Of a stretch of DNA of 64,000 bases, positions 47,643 to 56,786 are shown piece after piece. The notes below the pieces were generated by a model. The model was not told the DNA's origin. It ran no database searches and saw only the letters and a list, made by a program, of their open reading frames with translations. This DNA comes from Thermoplasmatales archaeon (GTDB lineage: Archaea > Thermoplasmatota > Thermoplasmata > Thermoplasmatales > Thermoplasmataceae), in NCBI GenBank assembly GCA_016806715.1, contig CP060531.1, positions 1,039,966 through 1,103,965 on the forward strand, given 5' to 3'. The stretch's first letter is position 1; every line of letters begins with the position of its first letter. A program made the position numbers and the translations under genes.

Positions 47643-49322
47643 GTGCAGGAGTCGCTTGAGCCCGAGGCAGGGATCGGGGAGGAATTGGTTGAGCAGGGAC
47701 CGGAGACGGAGGTTCCTTTCAACGACGGTAGCAATCTATACGATATTCTTTATGGAAATCTCCAGAAGAAAGCTTCCTATCCTGCAGTGATATATTATGG
47801 AAGGAGGGTTACATATTTCCAGCTTATTTCCTGGGTCGGCTCATTTGCTGCTGAACTGTCATCGCGGTTCAAGATCCAGAAGGGTGACAGGATAGCAATT
47901 TCCCTGCCAAATTCACCGCAGTTCATCATATCATTCTTCGCCATAATGAAAATAGGTGCTGTACTCGTTCCGCTCAACACGGGCCAGAACGCTGCAGATT
48001 TTGTGAAAAAGCTTGAAATATTGCACATCAAGGGACTAATAACTCATGCCCAGGGCTATACGCTGCTGAGGGAAGCCGTAAACGAGAGCATGTTTGTAAT
48101 AGTCACCCGGGTGCAGGATTTCATGCCATTCGAGAAAGCTTCCAAAATCACGTTTTTTGACTCAACCTGGGGTAAGGTGAAATGGGGCGGCAATGTCTAT
48201 CCATTTTCAGACTTCATATTCGGAAATGGAGGTGCCGGAATCGCCATAAAACCTGACGACGATGTTGCCATTATACAGCTAACCGGGGTATCCCTCCCTA
48301 ACCTGCAGGCGGTCACCCTTACACATTCCAACATATTGAGTGCGCTCAGTCAGGCGTCTGAAGTGTTCTCAATAACAGGAAAACACTCAATAGTGGCTTG
48401 CACCACGCCATTCTCCATCCCTTATGGTTACTTATTTGGATTTCTCCTGCCGATGAATAGTGGTCATCCAGTGCTCGTGTTCCACGACAACCATGATTCA
48501 AGGACAATAGCGAAAATGTGCAGGAAGATAGGGGCGGACATAATGGTTGGCCACCCGTGGATATTTTCAAAGCTGCTGCTCAACAAAAGCAACAGCAGAT
48601 ACCTGAAAAAAATCTCGATATACATCTCTGGAACAGACACAATGTCCATCTCACTGGCCTCCGCTATCATAGACGGGATGAAAGGAAAGCTGCTTCAGGT
48701 ATACGGTTTCTCCGAAACAACAGGAATCTCCCACTACCGCTGGGTGGAAGACCTTCAGCAACCGGCAAACACTCTGGGGTTTCCGTTCAAGGAGACTATT
48801 TGCAGGGCGGTCGATCAGACTACCGGCGAGGAAGTTAAAACAGGAGAGAAGGGGGAGCTACTCATTGACGGCCCACAGAAAGCCAGGAAATACCTGTTCA
48901 CAATAATTGGGGAAGAAGATAATTTTGCAGGAGGCTGGTTTCATACAAGCGACATAGTCATGGCAACCCAGGAAGGTTCGTACACACTCGTTGAAAAACT
49001 CAGGGACGTAATAATATCAAATGCCATACCGGTCTTTCCAAATGAAATAGAGGCAGTTATAAACAGGTTTCCGGAAGTGAGTGAGTCTGCAGTGATAGGC
49101 ACGAAAGACGGGAACTCCGGTGAGTCCATAAAGGCATTCATTGTTACGAAGGATGGAACTGCATCGTGCCAGAAGAGGTTGATAAAATACCTGAACGATA
49201 ACCTGGCAGAATATCAGCGTCCTCACTTCTACGAATTCAGGCAGGAATTACCAAAGAGCATGACCGGAAAGATCATAAAGCGCATACTTATAGAAGAGGC
49301 CATTCGCAATAGTGATGGTTGA
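47643..49322 (+). CDS. Divergent acyl-CoA synthetase-like AMP-forming ligase
   Basis: A 559-residue ANL-superfamily protein that normally activates a carboxylic acid to acyl-AMP and then acyl-CoA. YGFSETTGISH and SMTGKIIKR, with the adenylation Lys, are intact. The phosphate-binding loop, normally TSGTTGxPKG, here reads LTGVSLPNLQAV (213-224), and the hinge region LRDVIISNA is altered from the usual GR-x-KD. ATP handling may therefore be weak, or the protein may have another role. GTG start at 47643, 23 bases after nnr. Confidence 0.75.
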   Translation: MQESLEPEAGIGEELVEQGPETEVPFNDGSNLYDILYGNLQKKASYPAVIYYGRRVTYFQLISWVGSFAAELSSRFKIQKGDRIAISLPNSPQFIISFFAIMKIGAVLVPLNTGQNAADFVKKLEILHIKGLITHAQGYTLLREAVNESMFVIVTRVQDFMPFEKASKITFFDSTWGKVKWGGNVYPFSDFIFGNGGAGIAIKPDDDVAIIQLTGVSLPNLQAVTLTHSNILSALSQASEVFSITGKHSIVACTTPFSIPYGYLFGFLLPMNSGHPVLVFHDNHDSRTIAKMCRKIGADIMVGHPWIFSKLLLNKSNSRYLKKISIYISGTDTMSISLASAIIDGMKGKLLQVYGFSETTGISHYRWVEDLQQPANTLGFPFKETICRAVDQTTGEEVKTGEKGELLIDGPQKARKYLFTIIGEEDNFAGGWFHTSDIVMATQEGSYTLVEKLRDVIISNAIPVFPNEIEAVINRFPEVSESAVIGTKDGNSGESIKAFIVTKDGTASCQKRLIKYLNDNLAEYQRPHFYEFRQELPKSMTGKIIKRILIEEAIRNSDG

Positions 49323-49408
49323 TCGTGTAATCCCGGGCTGGTATGTTCACTGTACGTTTCCGCAGTTTTACGGAGTATTATAAAAATACACGTAATTCTG
49401 CCTGAATT

Positions 49409-49732
49409 TCATTTCTTTGTGTTCGGCATCTCAATTTGTATAATGCCATCCTCAATCTTCACATTGTAAACCCGTTGATCTAAAATGGCCGGGCCTGAAG
49501 TGCACTTGCCTGTCTCAATGTCAAAGGTGGATCCATGCCATGGGCACTTTATCGTCTTTCCCTCCATTACCCCATCCTCAAGAGGTGCATGTGCGTGCGG
49601 GCAAACGGAATCCATTGCGTAGAATCTTCCATTAATATTTGCTACAAGAATGGGAGAAGATGGCGTTGAAAATCCCTTCACGTCACCGTCTGCTATATCC
49701 GTCTTCTTCGCAATCTTCAGGAACCTTGTCAT
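49409..49732 (-). CDS. Rieske-type [2Fe-2S] ferredoxin
   Basis: A 107-residue soluble Rieske protein. The cluster ligands are C44-x-H46 (CPHAH) and C63-x2-H66 (CPWHG), spaced as in ferredoxin-type Rieske domains of dioxygenase and nitrite-reductase systems. It has no membrane anchor, so it is a cytosolic electron carrier. Partners are not adjacent; it stands alone, convergent to the ligase gene. Confidence 0.9.
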   Translation of the reverse strand: MTRFLKIAKKTDIADGDVKGFSTPSSPILVANINGRFYAMDSVCPHAHAPLEDGVMEGKTIKCPWHGSTFDIETGKCTSGPAILDQRVYNVKIEDGIIQIEMPNTKK

Positions 49733-49897
49733 GAGGCGACAACTGGTGCATCTCTATTTAATGTTTCCAGCAAGTTATATTGTATTGCGCAATGAATTCC
49801 AGAGTATACAGTAGAGCCAGCTTATGAGCACTTTTTGTGTCAGGTGCAAAATTCATTTATCATGTAATAATAGATGATGTGGAGGCAACATTAAATC

Positions 49898-50416
49898 ATG
49901 GAAAATTCAGGGTCCAGCGGAGTTGAACCAGCCGTCAGTTATGTTGTGGACACCTCAGCCATAATATCGCGAAAGTTGGATCTCCTCAACACGAGCCTTA
50001 TATTCCCATCATCTGTCCTGGGGGAGATAAGAAAAGGAAGACTTAGAAGAATTCTTGATGCATTATCGCCTGAAATCAGGATATACGATCCTTCCGCAGG
50101 CAGCAGGAATGAAGTTGCATCTGTGTCAAAGAAATCAGGCGATATCTCCGTTCTGAGCGAGACAGATATAGATGTCATTGCAACAGCCCGTGATCTCAAT
50201 GCAACAATAATAACAGATGATTATGCCATACAGAATGTCGCAGAATTTATGGGCATTCCCTTTACAGGATCAGATCTTAATCGCATTGCGAATAAGATTA
50301 CATGGAAATTCAGGTGCACTGGGTGCGGAAAATTCTACAGTTTCGACACTGGTACCTGCAGGATCTGCGGTCATAGCCTCAAAAGAATTGCTGTAAGGAA
50401 AACCGGTAAGAAATAA
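49898..50416 (+). CDS. nob1: Endoribonuclease Nob1 (PIN domain plus zinc ribbon)
   Basis: A 172-residue protein. The PIN nuclease domain has YVVDTSAII, SETDIDVIATA and IITDDYAIQN, whose Asp residues hold Mg/Mn. The zinc ribbon is CTGCGKFYSF...CRICG. Nob1 makes the final 3' cut of small-subunit rRNA. The cyclase gene follows in the same direction after 23 bases. Confidence 0.92.
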   Translation: MENSGSSGVEPAVSYVVDTSAIISRKLDLLNTSLIFPSSVLGEIRKGRLRRILDALSPEIRIYDPSAGSRNEVASVSKKSGDISVLSETDIDVIATARDLNATIITDDYAIQNVAEFMGIPFTGSDLNRIANKITWKFRCTGCGKFYSFDTGTCRICGHSLKRIAVRKTGKK

Positions 50417-50439
50417 GTACCATCAGGCAATGAATATTA

Positions 50440-51030
50440 ATGATTGATATAAGCCTGCCATTGAAGCGGGGGATAATTGCGTACCCCGGCGACGCCCAGT
50501 ATGAAGAATACGAATACTATACCCATGAGAAAGACCATGTCCATATTATGAGAGTTATAATGGAGACCCATTCCGGAACGCATTTTGATGCTCCATTCCA
50601 CATGCTGCCTGATGGAAAGAAGGCAGGAGAGATCGACTTGAGGAAATTCATGGGGAAGGCTACAGTTATAGAAGTTCCGGGGGATAGCATCGAAGCTTCA
50701 GCCATACCGGAAAACCCCACAGAGATACTACTGTTCAAGACAAAGAACTCCGGGCTTTATGACTCATTTCATGAAGATTTCACATACCTTTCGCCTGAAG
50801 CTGCTAAGAAAATAGCCTCTAAGAAAGTGAACCTTGTTGGCATAGATTACCTGTCAATTGAGAAATTTGGATCCCCTGAGCCCGTTTCCCATAAAACCTT
50901 GATGAGGAGCGACATAGTTATCGTTGAGGGACTCTTATTGAGCAATGTCAAGCCTGGAGTCTATGATTTTGTGTGCCTGCCTCTAAGCATGGGAGAAGAT
51001 GGTGCACCTTGCAGAGCCGTCCTTCTGTGA
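50440..51030 (+). CDS. Cyclase / kynurenine formamidase-like hydrolase
   Basis: A 196-residue metal-dependent hydrolase. It starts MIDISLPL and carries the family motif THSGTHFDAPFH, whose His and Asp residues bind metal, plus VGIDYLSIE and HKTLMRSDIVIVE. Relatives hydrolyse N-formylkynurenine, isatin or cyclic compounds; the substrate here is unknown. Position after nob1 gives no functional clue. Confidence 0.88.
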   Translation: MIDISLPLKRGIIAYPGDAQYEEYEYYTHEKDHVHIMRVIMETHSGTHFDAPFHMLPDGKKAGEIDLRKFMGKATVIEVPGDSIEASAIPENPTEILLFKTKNSGLYDSFHEDFTYLSPEAAKKIASKKVNLVGIDYLSIEKFGSPEPVSHKTLMRSDIVIVEGLLLSNVKPGVYDFVCLPLSMGEDGAPCRAVLL

Positions 51031-51358
51031 TCAAGGGTATGGCATAAGCTCCTGATCCATCACGTTGGGTGCGAGTTGAACAGCGAGATCTCCTCTAACG
51101 TCCTTTCAACAGCATTTATCTGACATGGCCTTTTTAAGTCATACTTTGCACTTCTGGCATGGTTTGTTGTAAAGCAGGTTCGTGGATCAGACTGAATAAC
51201 TTACCTGTCTGATGTGAATAGAGAATGAACATACCGCTATAATTCCAAACTGCAATCTCATGATATAACAATAAGTCTGAGGGATATTACTGTGCATCTC
51301 TCATCGGCGCTTAGGGAAAATCTCTCCTCCTATTTCTGAGACAGAATTTCTCTCTGGC
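51031..51358. other. Non-coding stretch, nothing recognised
   Basis: About 328 bases between the convergent cyclase and membrane-protein genes. No open frame with domain features, hairpin terminator or RNA gene was recognised on either strand. Confidence 0.4.
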
Positions 51359-51862
51359 TTATTGTGGGGGTCCTTGAGGCTTCTTTTTCAGGATCACGCC
51401 GATGATCGCGACTACGAATCCGATGAAGGCAAGTACACCACCTGGCACAAGCATCGCGGCATATACCACTTCATTTCCTATGTTGTTGATATAGACAGCA
51501 GATATTGACGGAGAAGAAGACGAGAATACGACGTAATAATAATGTCCGCTAAGGCCCTCAAATGTTACAGTTCCGTGCACAGTGTTATTTGGCGCTACCG
51601 CGTACGACGCAATATTTGATGAATTGACAGACGAGAGATCAGCCGAGGTAACGAGACCAGTGTCGCTCCCCGTGGCCCCTGTGACTGTCAGCAATCCACC
51701 CGAAGTCATGTTAATTTCACTTGTAGTCCATTCTGTGGAGGATATTTCAGTAGAATGCGTGTAAGTTTTAGTCATTGAAAGCGTGCCTGCAAGACCGGCT
51801 GCAACCAGTACAACTCCAATGACAAGCACAATAACTCCGATCAGGGCAATCTTTTTTCTCAC
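51359..51862 (-). CDS. Membrane-anchored ectodomain protein, function unknown
   Basis: A 167-residue protein with an N-terminal helix (IALIGVIVLVIGVVLVAAGL), a Ser/Thr-rich beta domain containing N-x-S/T sequons, a C-terminal helix (VPGGVLAFIGFVVAIIGVIL) and a KKKPQGPPQ tail. It has the same plan as the protein at 23503-24042 and probably belongs to the same lineage-specific family of exported domains held by both ends. Function unknown. Confidence 0.6.
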   Translation of the reverse strand: MRKKIALIGVIVLVIGVVLVAAGLAGTLSMTKTYTHSTEISSTEWTTSEINMTSGGLLTVTGATGSDTGLVTSADLSSVNSSNIASYAVAPNNTVHGTVTFEGLSGHYYYVVFSSSSPSISAVYINNIGNEVVYAAMLVPGGVLAFIGFVVAIIGVILKKKPQGPPQ

Positions 51863-52180
51863 TTAGCATCACTCTTCTGTTATATGTTCTATATAATGGG
51901 CTTTAATAAACTTTCTGAATTCAGATGCATGAATGCAAACATTTTAGGATTTTTAATCGTCAATCCGAATCATGAGTCAACAAGATCGGTACACTAAATT
52001 CGAATGAACTGACGGGAAAGAACGGCATCATGTGGAATAGGTCCTTCTTAAACACCAAAAGCATAGATAATCCATTTTTTTGTATTAGGAATATGGTATA
52101 ACCGTAAATCAACTAACGTTGCGGAGAATAAGCAGGATCGGTAAGAGAAAGTTTTAATCATTTCCCGCTTTAACCTCAGT
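51863..52180. other. Divergent intergenic region
   Basis: About 318 bases between two divergently transcribed membrane-protein genes, presumably holding both promoters. A short minus-strand frame that runs into the next gene has no coding character. No RNA gene was recognised. Confidence 0.4.
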
Positions 52181-52615
52181 ATGGCCAGCCATAGGGGAAT
52201 GACATCAATTTTCAGTATGCTTGTAATGCTGCAGTTCACCCTCCTGCTGATCGAATTTATAATAGGAATGGTCGTGAATCTTTATACGACGATCCCTCAG
52301 CCCGTAAGAGGTTCATTCTTCATGTCATCTGGAGGAGTAGCTGTCATTGCGCATATCGGAATGGGGGCGCTCATTTCTTTCATAAGTGTGATGCTGTTAT
52401 TCCTTGCACTGATGCAGGGCAACAGGACCAACGTGGTATTTACTGCATCGGCATTTATCTTCATCGTGGCTGCGGCCTTTTCAGGGCTGGCTTTCCTGTT
52501 TGCCGGACAGGATCCAGTGTTTTCCCTTCTAATGGCCGTATTCTTCATATTTGGATTCTCCATGTATCTTTTCCCACTTGTAACATCAATGAAAATTGAA
52601 CCCAGGCAAAGTTGA
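52181..52615 (+). CDS. Four-span membrane protein, function unknown
   Basis: A 144-residue protein with four hydrophobic segments: LVMLQFTLLLIEFIIGMVV, AHIGMGALISFISVMLLFLA, VFTASAFIFIVAAAFSGLAF and FSLLMAVFFIFGFSMYLFP. No family is certain; the His in the second segment and overall size recall small haem-containing or DoxD/COX15-like membrane proteins, but this is not supported by a motif. Convergent to the ETF gene. Confidence 0.6.
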   Translation: MASHRGMTSIFSMLVMLQFTLLLIEFIIGMVVNLYTTIPQPVRGSFFMSSGGVAVIAHIGMGALISFISVMLLFLALMQGNRTNVVFTASAFIFIVAAAFSGLAFLFAGQDPVFSLLMAVFFIFGFSMYLFPLVTSMKIEPRQS

Positions 52616-52636
52616 TCCTGCAGAAAAAGGCTATCT

Positions 52637-54352
52637 TTAGATGCCGAGGTGTTTCACGAATCCTCTTATGAATTCCATGGAATCCAGGACAATTCCGTAA
52701 TCAGCGTACTGGAATATGGGTGCGTTCGGATCATTGTTGACCGCTATGATTTTTTTTGCATACCTGGTTCCGACCACATGATTGTCGTGTCCCGAGATTC
52801 CAATTGCAATGTATACATCAGGTGATATCGATATCCCGGTGAGGCCAATCTGCTGCTGCCTGGGCATCCAGCCAAGATCAACAACCGGCCTTGTCGCTCC
52901 TATTGATGCATCAAGTTTTTCAGCGAGTTGTACCGCTTCCTTGACGTTATCAGGTTTTTTTATTCCCTTTCCTACAGCAACGACTACCCTTGACTGGTTA
53001 AGTGGCTTGAATTGGGGAGGGACATTGACTTCTGAAATTTTTTTTGCATTTCCTGTACATTCGGAAGAGCCAGCCACTTCTACGGAGAACTCACCGTCAC
53101 TCTGCATACGCTTGAAAATCCCCGGCCTTACTGTAGCCATCTGTGGGCTTGTCTTTGAGTATATTCTGGCTATTATTCCACCACCAAACGCCGGCTTGTA
53201 TTGAATGAGTTTCCCTCCGTCGATCCTGAGGTCAACACAGTCCGCAGTCAATCCTAAACCAAGATCCGCCGCAACAAATCCCGCGATCTCCCTGCCTTCT
53301 ACAGTTGACGGGTACAGTACGAAGCTGGGTTCTCTCTTTCTAATGTACCCTGATATGAACTTCGCCATGCATCTGCTGTCCTCTTCTTGCACAAAGACAT
53401 AATGGTCAGCCGGCATGCCTTTTAGCTCTGCTGGTTCAATATAACCTAAAACAACAGCAGAAAACCCTCCTTCTTCAGCCAGCTGTAAGTTCTTAGAGGC
53501 AATTTCCATAGCAATACTGCGGTCAGAAACGGCAATGCAAAGTGCTATTCCGTTCTTTCCTTCAGGGTGATTGTGTGCTATTTCTGTATCATCGGAATAA
53601 CGCTTGGCGATTATCTGCATTATGGTTTCATATACGTTTTCTTCCGGCCCGATGAAATGGACCTTACGTTTGCTCTCTACGTGTTCCGTTCCAGCAACAA
53701 CTGTCGGAGAGTCTCCCGTTCCCGAGACCTTCAGTCCAAGTTTATTAGCATCCACAATCTCTATTTTTCCGGACATGTCCGGTGTACCCTGCGCTACGCC
53801 CCTGGCCCTGTTAATTTTTTCACTGACTGAGATCACAGCGGGGAATCTAAGCTCATATGTGATTATGCTCCTTTCAGAATCCTGTTCGACTGTGCAAAGG
53901 TCGCCATTGATGGTCAACTTAGAAACCGAAGACTTGAATGAAAAATTGCAGATTTTAGCCAGTTCAGGCGGAACCTGTGAGGTTTCTCCGTCAAGTGAGT
54001 ATTTTCCCATGAGAACAAGATCCGGTTTATACTGGGAAACAAACTTTGACAGTATGCGTGCAGTCACCAGGGTGTCCGATCCACCAAAAGCCCGGTCGGT
54101 CAGGAGGAACCCACGATCAATGCCCATCATCAGGGAGAGGTTTATTATCTCCGCAGAAGACGGCGGACCCATTGTTGCAACAGCTGTTTCCCATCCGAGT
54201 TTTTCCTTAATTCTGAGGGCCTCTTCAACAGCCTTCCTGTCAAACGGATTCATCAGAAGAGGGACATTAGCCCTTATTATCCTGTTTGTAACGGGATCAA
54301 AGCCTATACTGTTTATCTCTGGAATCTGCTTTGCGAATACAAGAACCTTCAT
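52637..54352 (-). CDS. etfBA: Electron transfer flavoprotein, fused beta and alpha subunits
   Basis: A 571-residue fusion. Residues 1 to about 220 are EtfB (VLVFAKQIPE, DRGFLLTDRAFGGSDTL, DGETSQVPPELA) and residues from about 230 on are EtfA, ending in the FAD-binding region GATRPVVDLGWMP, GISGHDNH and NNDPNAPIF. The fused order is known in Thermoplasmatales and Sulfolobales relatives. It accepts electrons from acyl-CoA dehydrogenases such as the one at 3.5 kb. The start overlaps the upstream Rieske gene by 4 bases. Confidence 0.94.
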   Translation of the reverse strand: MKVLVFAKQIPEINSIGFDPVTNRIIRANVPLLMNPFDRKAVEEALRIKEKLGWETAVATMGPPSSAEIINLSLMMGIDRGFLLTDRAFGGSDTLVTARILSKFVSQYKPDLVLMGKYSLDGETSQVPPELAKICNFSFKSSVSKLTINGDLCTVEQDSERSIITYELRFPAVISVSEKINRARGVAQGTPDMSGKIEIVDANKLGLKVSGTGDSPTVVAGTEHVESKRKVHFIGPEENVYETIMQIIAKRYSDDTEIAHNHPEGKNGIALCIAVSDRSIAMEIASKNLQLAEEGGFSAVVLGYIEPAELKGMPADHYVFVQEEDSRCMAKFISGYIRKREPSFVLYPSTVEGREIAGFVAADLGLGLTADCVDLRIDGGKLIQYKPAFGGGIIARIYSKTSPQMATVRPGIFKRMQSDGEFSVEVAGSSECTGNAKKISEVNVPPQFKPLNQSRVVVAVGKGIKKPDNVKEAVQLAEKLDASIGATRPVVDLGWMPRQQQIGLTGISISPDVYIAIGISGHDNHVVGTRYAKKIIAVNNDPNAPIFQYADYGIVLDSMEFIRGFVKHLGI

Positions 54353-54669
54353 GCAACTTCTACCATGACATCCCCATCCTGTACCTTTACCTTGTACGAC
54401 TTCAACGGGGCAATATCTCCGGCGCTCTCGGGTGGAGTGACCACACTTCCATCCTCCGGGTTAAATGTTGCAAAATGATTCGGGCAAATAAGGTTGCCTT
54501 CATCAAGGAAACCCTCGGAAAGATCGTACTGCTCATGGGTGCAGTAAAGACTGGTTGCATAAAATTTTCCCTTCTCTCTTATAATCAGCAATTCGCTGTC
54601 CCCAACCTTCGACTTGAAAAGATCCCCATCTTTCATCGCTTCTTCTCTGAGTACCTTGTACCATGCCAT
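54349..54669 (-). CDS. Rieske-type [2Fe-2S] protein coupled to ETF
   Basis: A 106-residue soluble protein with cluster ligands C43-x-H45 (CTHEQ) and C62-x2-H65 (CPNHF). The second motif has Asn where CPWHG usually has Trp. The stop overlaps the ETF start in ATGA, so both are made together, which suggests this Rieske protein exchanges electrons with ETF. I do not see an ETF:quinone oxidoreductase gene next to them. Confidence 0.85.
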   Translation of the reverse strand: MAWYKVLREEAMKDGDLFKSKVGDSELLIIREKGKFYATSLYCTHEQYDLSEGFLDEGNLICPNHFATFNPEDGSVVTPPESAGDIAPLKSYKVKVQDGDVMVEVA

Positions 54670-54780
54670 GATTGATAATTTGCTTGGAATAATTATAATT
54701 TTTGTTTCGCAGTAGGGGCTGCAAAGTTATTAAAACGATAGATGGATATAGTATTCTGTAGCAAAAAAGCTGGTAATTCT

Positions 54781-55653
54781 ATGGATCAGGATGCAAAGAA
54801 AAAATATCTTGAGGCCGGTCGCCTGGGAAAAATGGCTCTGGAATATGGATCAACCCTTGTGGCCCCGGGGGTAAAGCTGTTCGACGTTGCCGAGGGCATA
54901 GAGAAATTTATATCGGATAATGGGGGAAAAGCGTCTTTTCCTGTTAACCTGTCAATAAACAATGAAGCTGCGCATTATTCTCCGTTTCGCGGCGATCAGA
55001 AGAAGTTTTCCACAGGAGACGTGGTCAAAATTGATGTTGGAGCACAGATAGACGGATACCTCAGTGACAACGCGACCACGGTTGAGGTTGGGGAGAGTGG
55101 CAAGTACAGCGACCTGATCCAGTGCACCAGGGAAGCACTGAATGCCGCGATAAAAATCCTGCGGCCGATGATTTCAGCCAGGCAGATTGGATCAGCCATC
55201 GAAAGCGTGATATCTTCACATGGGTACAAGCCTGTAAGAAACCTTGGAGGTCATGGAATCAAAAGATACGATCTTCACTCTGAAATTTTCATACCGAATT
55301 ATGACGACGGAAACGCATCGCCAATCAGGCCGGATACCGTAATCGCCATAGAGCCATTCGCAAGCACCACAATCGGGATGGTGCACAATGGCCAGGGCGG
55401 AAACATCTACATCCTCAGCGGAACAAAAGTAAGAAAGGATGAGATACTTTATCAGAATTTCAACACCATTCCGTTCGCGGAAAGATGGGTCGCTGACCTC
55501 ATGCCTGATTACAGCGAATACCTGAGAAAAATGGTGGCCGCCAAGGAAATTTCGCAATTTCCAGTGCTAAAAGAACACTCCACCTCCAGAATTTCTCAAG
55601 CTGAACATACAATAATGATTCTTTCAGATGAAATAATAGTCACAACAAAATAG
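54781..55653 (+). CDS. map: Methionine aminopeptidase, type II
   Basis: About 290 residues that remove the initiator Met from nascent proteins. Metal ligands appear at DVGAQIDGYLSD, in the GGHGIKRYDLH segment and in AIEPFAS; the 60-residue helical insertion of type II enzymes is present. ATG 54781 (MDQDAKKKY) is the usual start; the upstream 13 codons are not conserved in character. Divergent from the Rieske-ETF pair. Confidence 0.93.
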   Translation: MDQDAKKKYLEAGRLGKMALEYGSTLVAPGVKLFDVAEGIEKFISDNGGKASFPVNLSINNEAAHYSPFRGDQKKFSTGDVVKIDVGAQIDGYLSDNATTVEVGESGKYSDLIQCTREALNAAIKILRPMISARQIGSAIESVISSHGYKPVRNLGGHGIKRYDLHSEIFIPNYDDGNASPIRPDTVIAIEPFASTTIGMVHNGQGGNIYILSGTKVRKDEILYQNFNTIPFAERWVADLMPDYSEYLRKMVAAKEISQFPVLKEHSTSRISQAEHTIMILSDEIIVTTK

Positions 55654-55655
55654 GA

Positions 55656-56261
55656 TCAGTGGAAGAATCCAAGATTTCCCTGTACTTGGGTCATTAAGTC
55701 GTCAAAGACTGAGTCCACCCTGCTTTCTGCATCCAGGGTGATAACAGGGTCAGAGGCTAGAAATTCGTAGTAACCATGTACCAGCTCAAGAAATTCCCGA
55801 TTCTCGAATCCGGAAAGTGTTTTTCTGCTGGCGATTCTCTTCATTGCGGTGGCGGGGCTTATCCTGAGGTAAATTGTTATATCGGGCCTTACCGTGATTA
55901 TGCTGGAGACGTTTTCCATCCACTCGATGGTCTTGGCACGGCTTCCCATGAATTTCTCGATAACGGGGCCCTGGTAAGCATAAGATGACAGTAAGTACCT
56001 GTCACAGATCACTGTTTTGCCAGCACTGACAGCATCCTCAATCTCGAACTGGTGCCTGAAGCGATCCATTGTGAACTGGAAAAACAGGTTTATCCCATTT
56101 TCGGCATGTGTGCTTCCCTCCTCATTTCCCGACGGTCTGAAAGCGTCAGTTGGTTCGCGGGTGAGCAGCGTTTCGAAGCCTGCATCATTCAGGTAGGAGG
56201 AAAGCAATCTGGAGATAGTTGTCTTCCCTGATCCATCTATCCCCTCTATGGCAATGAACAA
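55656..56261 (-). CDS. tmk: Thymidylate kinase
   Basis: A 201-residue kinase that converts dTMP to dTDP. P-loop GIDGSGKTT is at about 7-15, the DR motif in VICDRYLLSSYAYQ is the dTMP site, and TREPTD follows the P-loop. The lid region is short, as in archaeal forms. It ends 2 bases from map in convergent arrangement. Confidence 0.94.
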   Translation of the reverse strand: MFIAIEGIDGSGKTTISRLLSSYLNDAGFETLLTREPTDAFRPSGNEEGSTHAENGINLFFQFTMDRFRHQFEIEDAVSAGKTVICDRYLLSSYAYQGPVIEKFMGSRAKTIEWMENVSSIITVRPDITIYLRISPATAMKRIASRKTLSGFENREFLELVHGYYEFLASDPVITLDAESRVDSVFDDLMTQVQGNLGFFH

Positions 56262-56351
56262 TTTCTATCATAAGGTCAACTTGAATGCACTAAAAAAGAT
56301 TCCCGCTTCCATCATAGAAGTTCATATATCAATTAAGGATCACTATGCGTT

Positions 56352-56777
56352 ATGGTACTTTACGCAAAGGATATCATGAAGAATTATACCAGGACATTTC
56401 CAGCAAACCTGACAGCACTCGAGGGTGCAAAGGTCATGCAGCAGGATCACGTGGGATTTCTTATTGTCAGTGACAGTAGTGGAAAACCGACAGGAATAGT
56501 TACTGAATGGGACTACATCAGCAAAGTAGTTGCAGCTGAAAAAGATTCCCGTAAAGTGACAATAGGGGAAATAATGAATAATGGAATAATCAGCGTAGAG
56601 GCCGATACTCCAACCGAAAAGGTTACCATAATCATGGGTAAGAATCTCATTCGGCGCATACCTGTTTTCGATAATGGAAAACTCATTGGCGTCATCACGT
56701 CAAGGGACATCATCAGGATATTCAAGGATTACATGGACAGCATATCCGATATCATTGCAAGATTTGGCAACTTCTGA
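56352..56777 (+). CDS. Tandem CBS-domain protein
   Basis: A 141-residue protein made of two CBS domains (about 5-65 and 75-135), with the typical VSDSSGKPTGIVTEWD and GKLIGVITSRDI strands. Such stand-alone pairs bind AMP, ATP or SAM and regulate partners; the partner is not evident. The MFS gene starts 9 bases after it on the same strand, so the CBS pair may control that transporter. Confidence 0.9.
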   Translation: MVLYAKDIMKNYTRTFPANLTALEGAKVMQQDHVGFLIVSDSSGKPTGIVTEWDYISKVVAAEKDSRKVTIGEIMNNGIISVEADTPTEKVTIIMGKNLIRRIPVFDNGKLIGVITSRDIIRIFKDYMDSISDIIARFGNF

Positions 56778-56786
56778 TAGGTCTAG

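Noticed and set aside
52048-52239. 63-codon minus-strand frame across the start of the four-span membrane protein
   Set aside because: Overlaps a better-supported gene start and lacks any motif.
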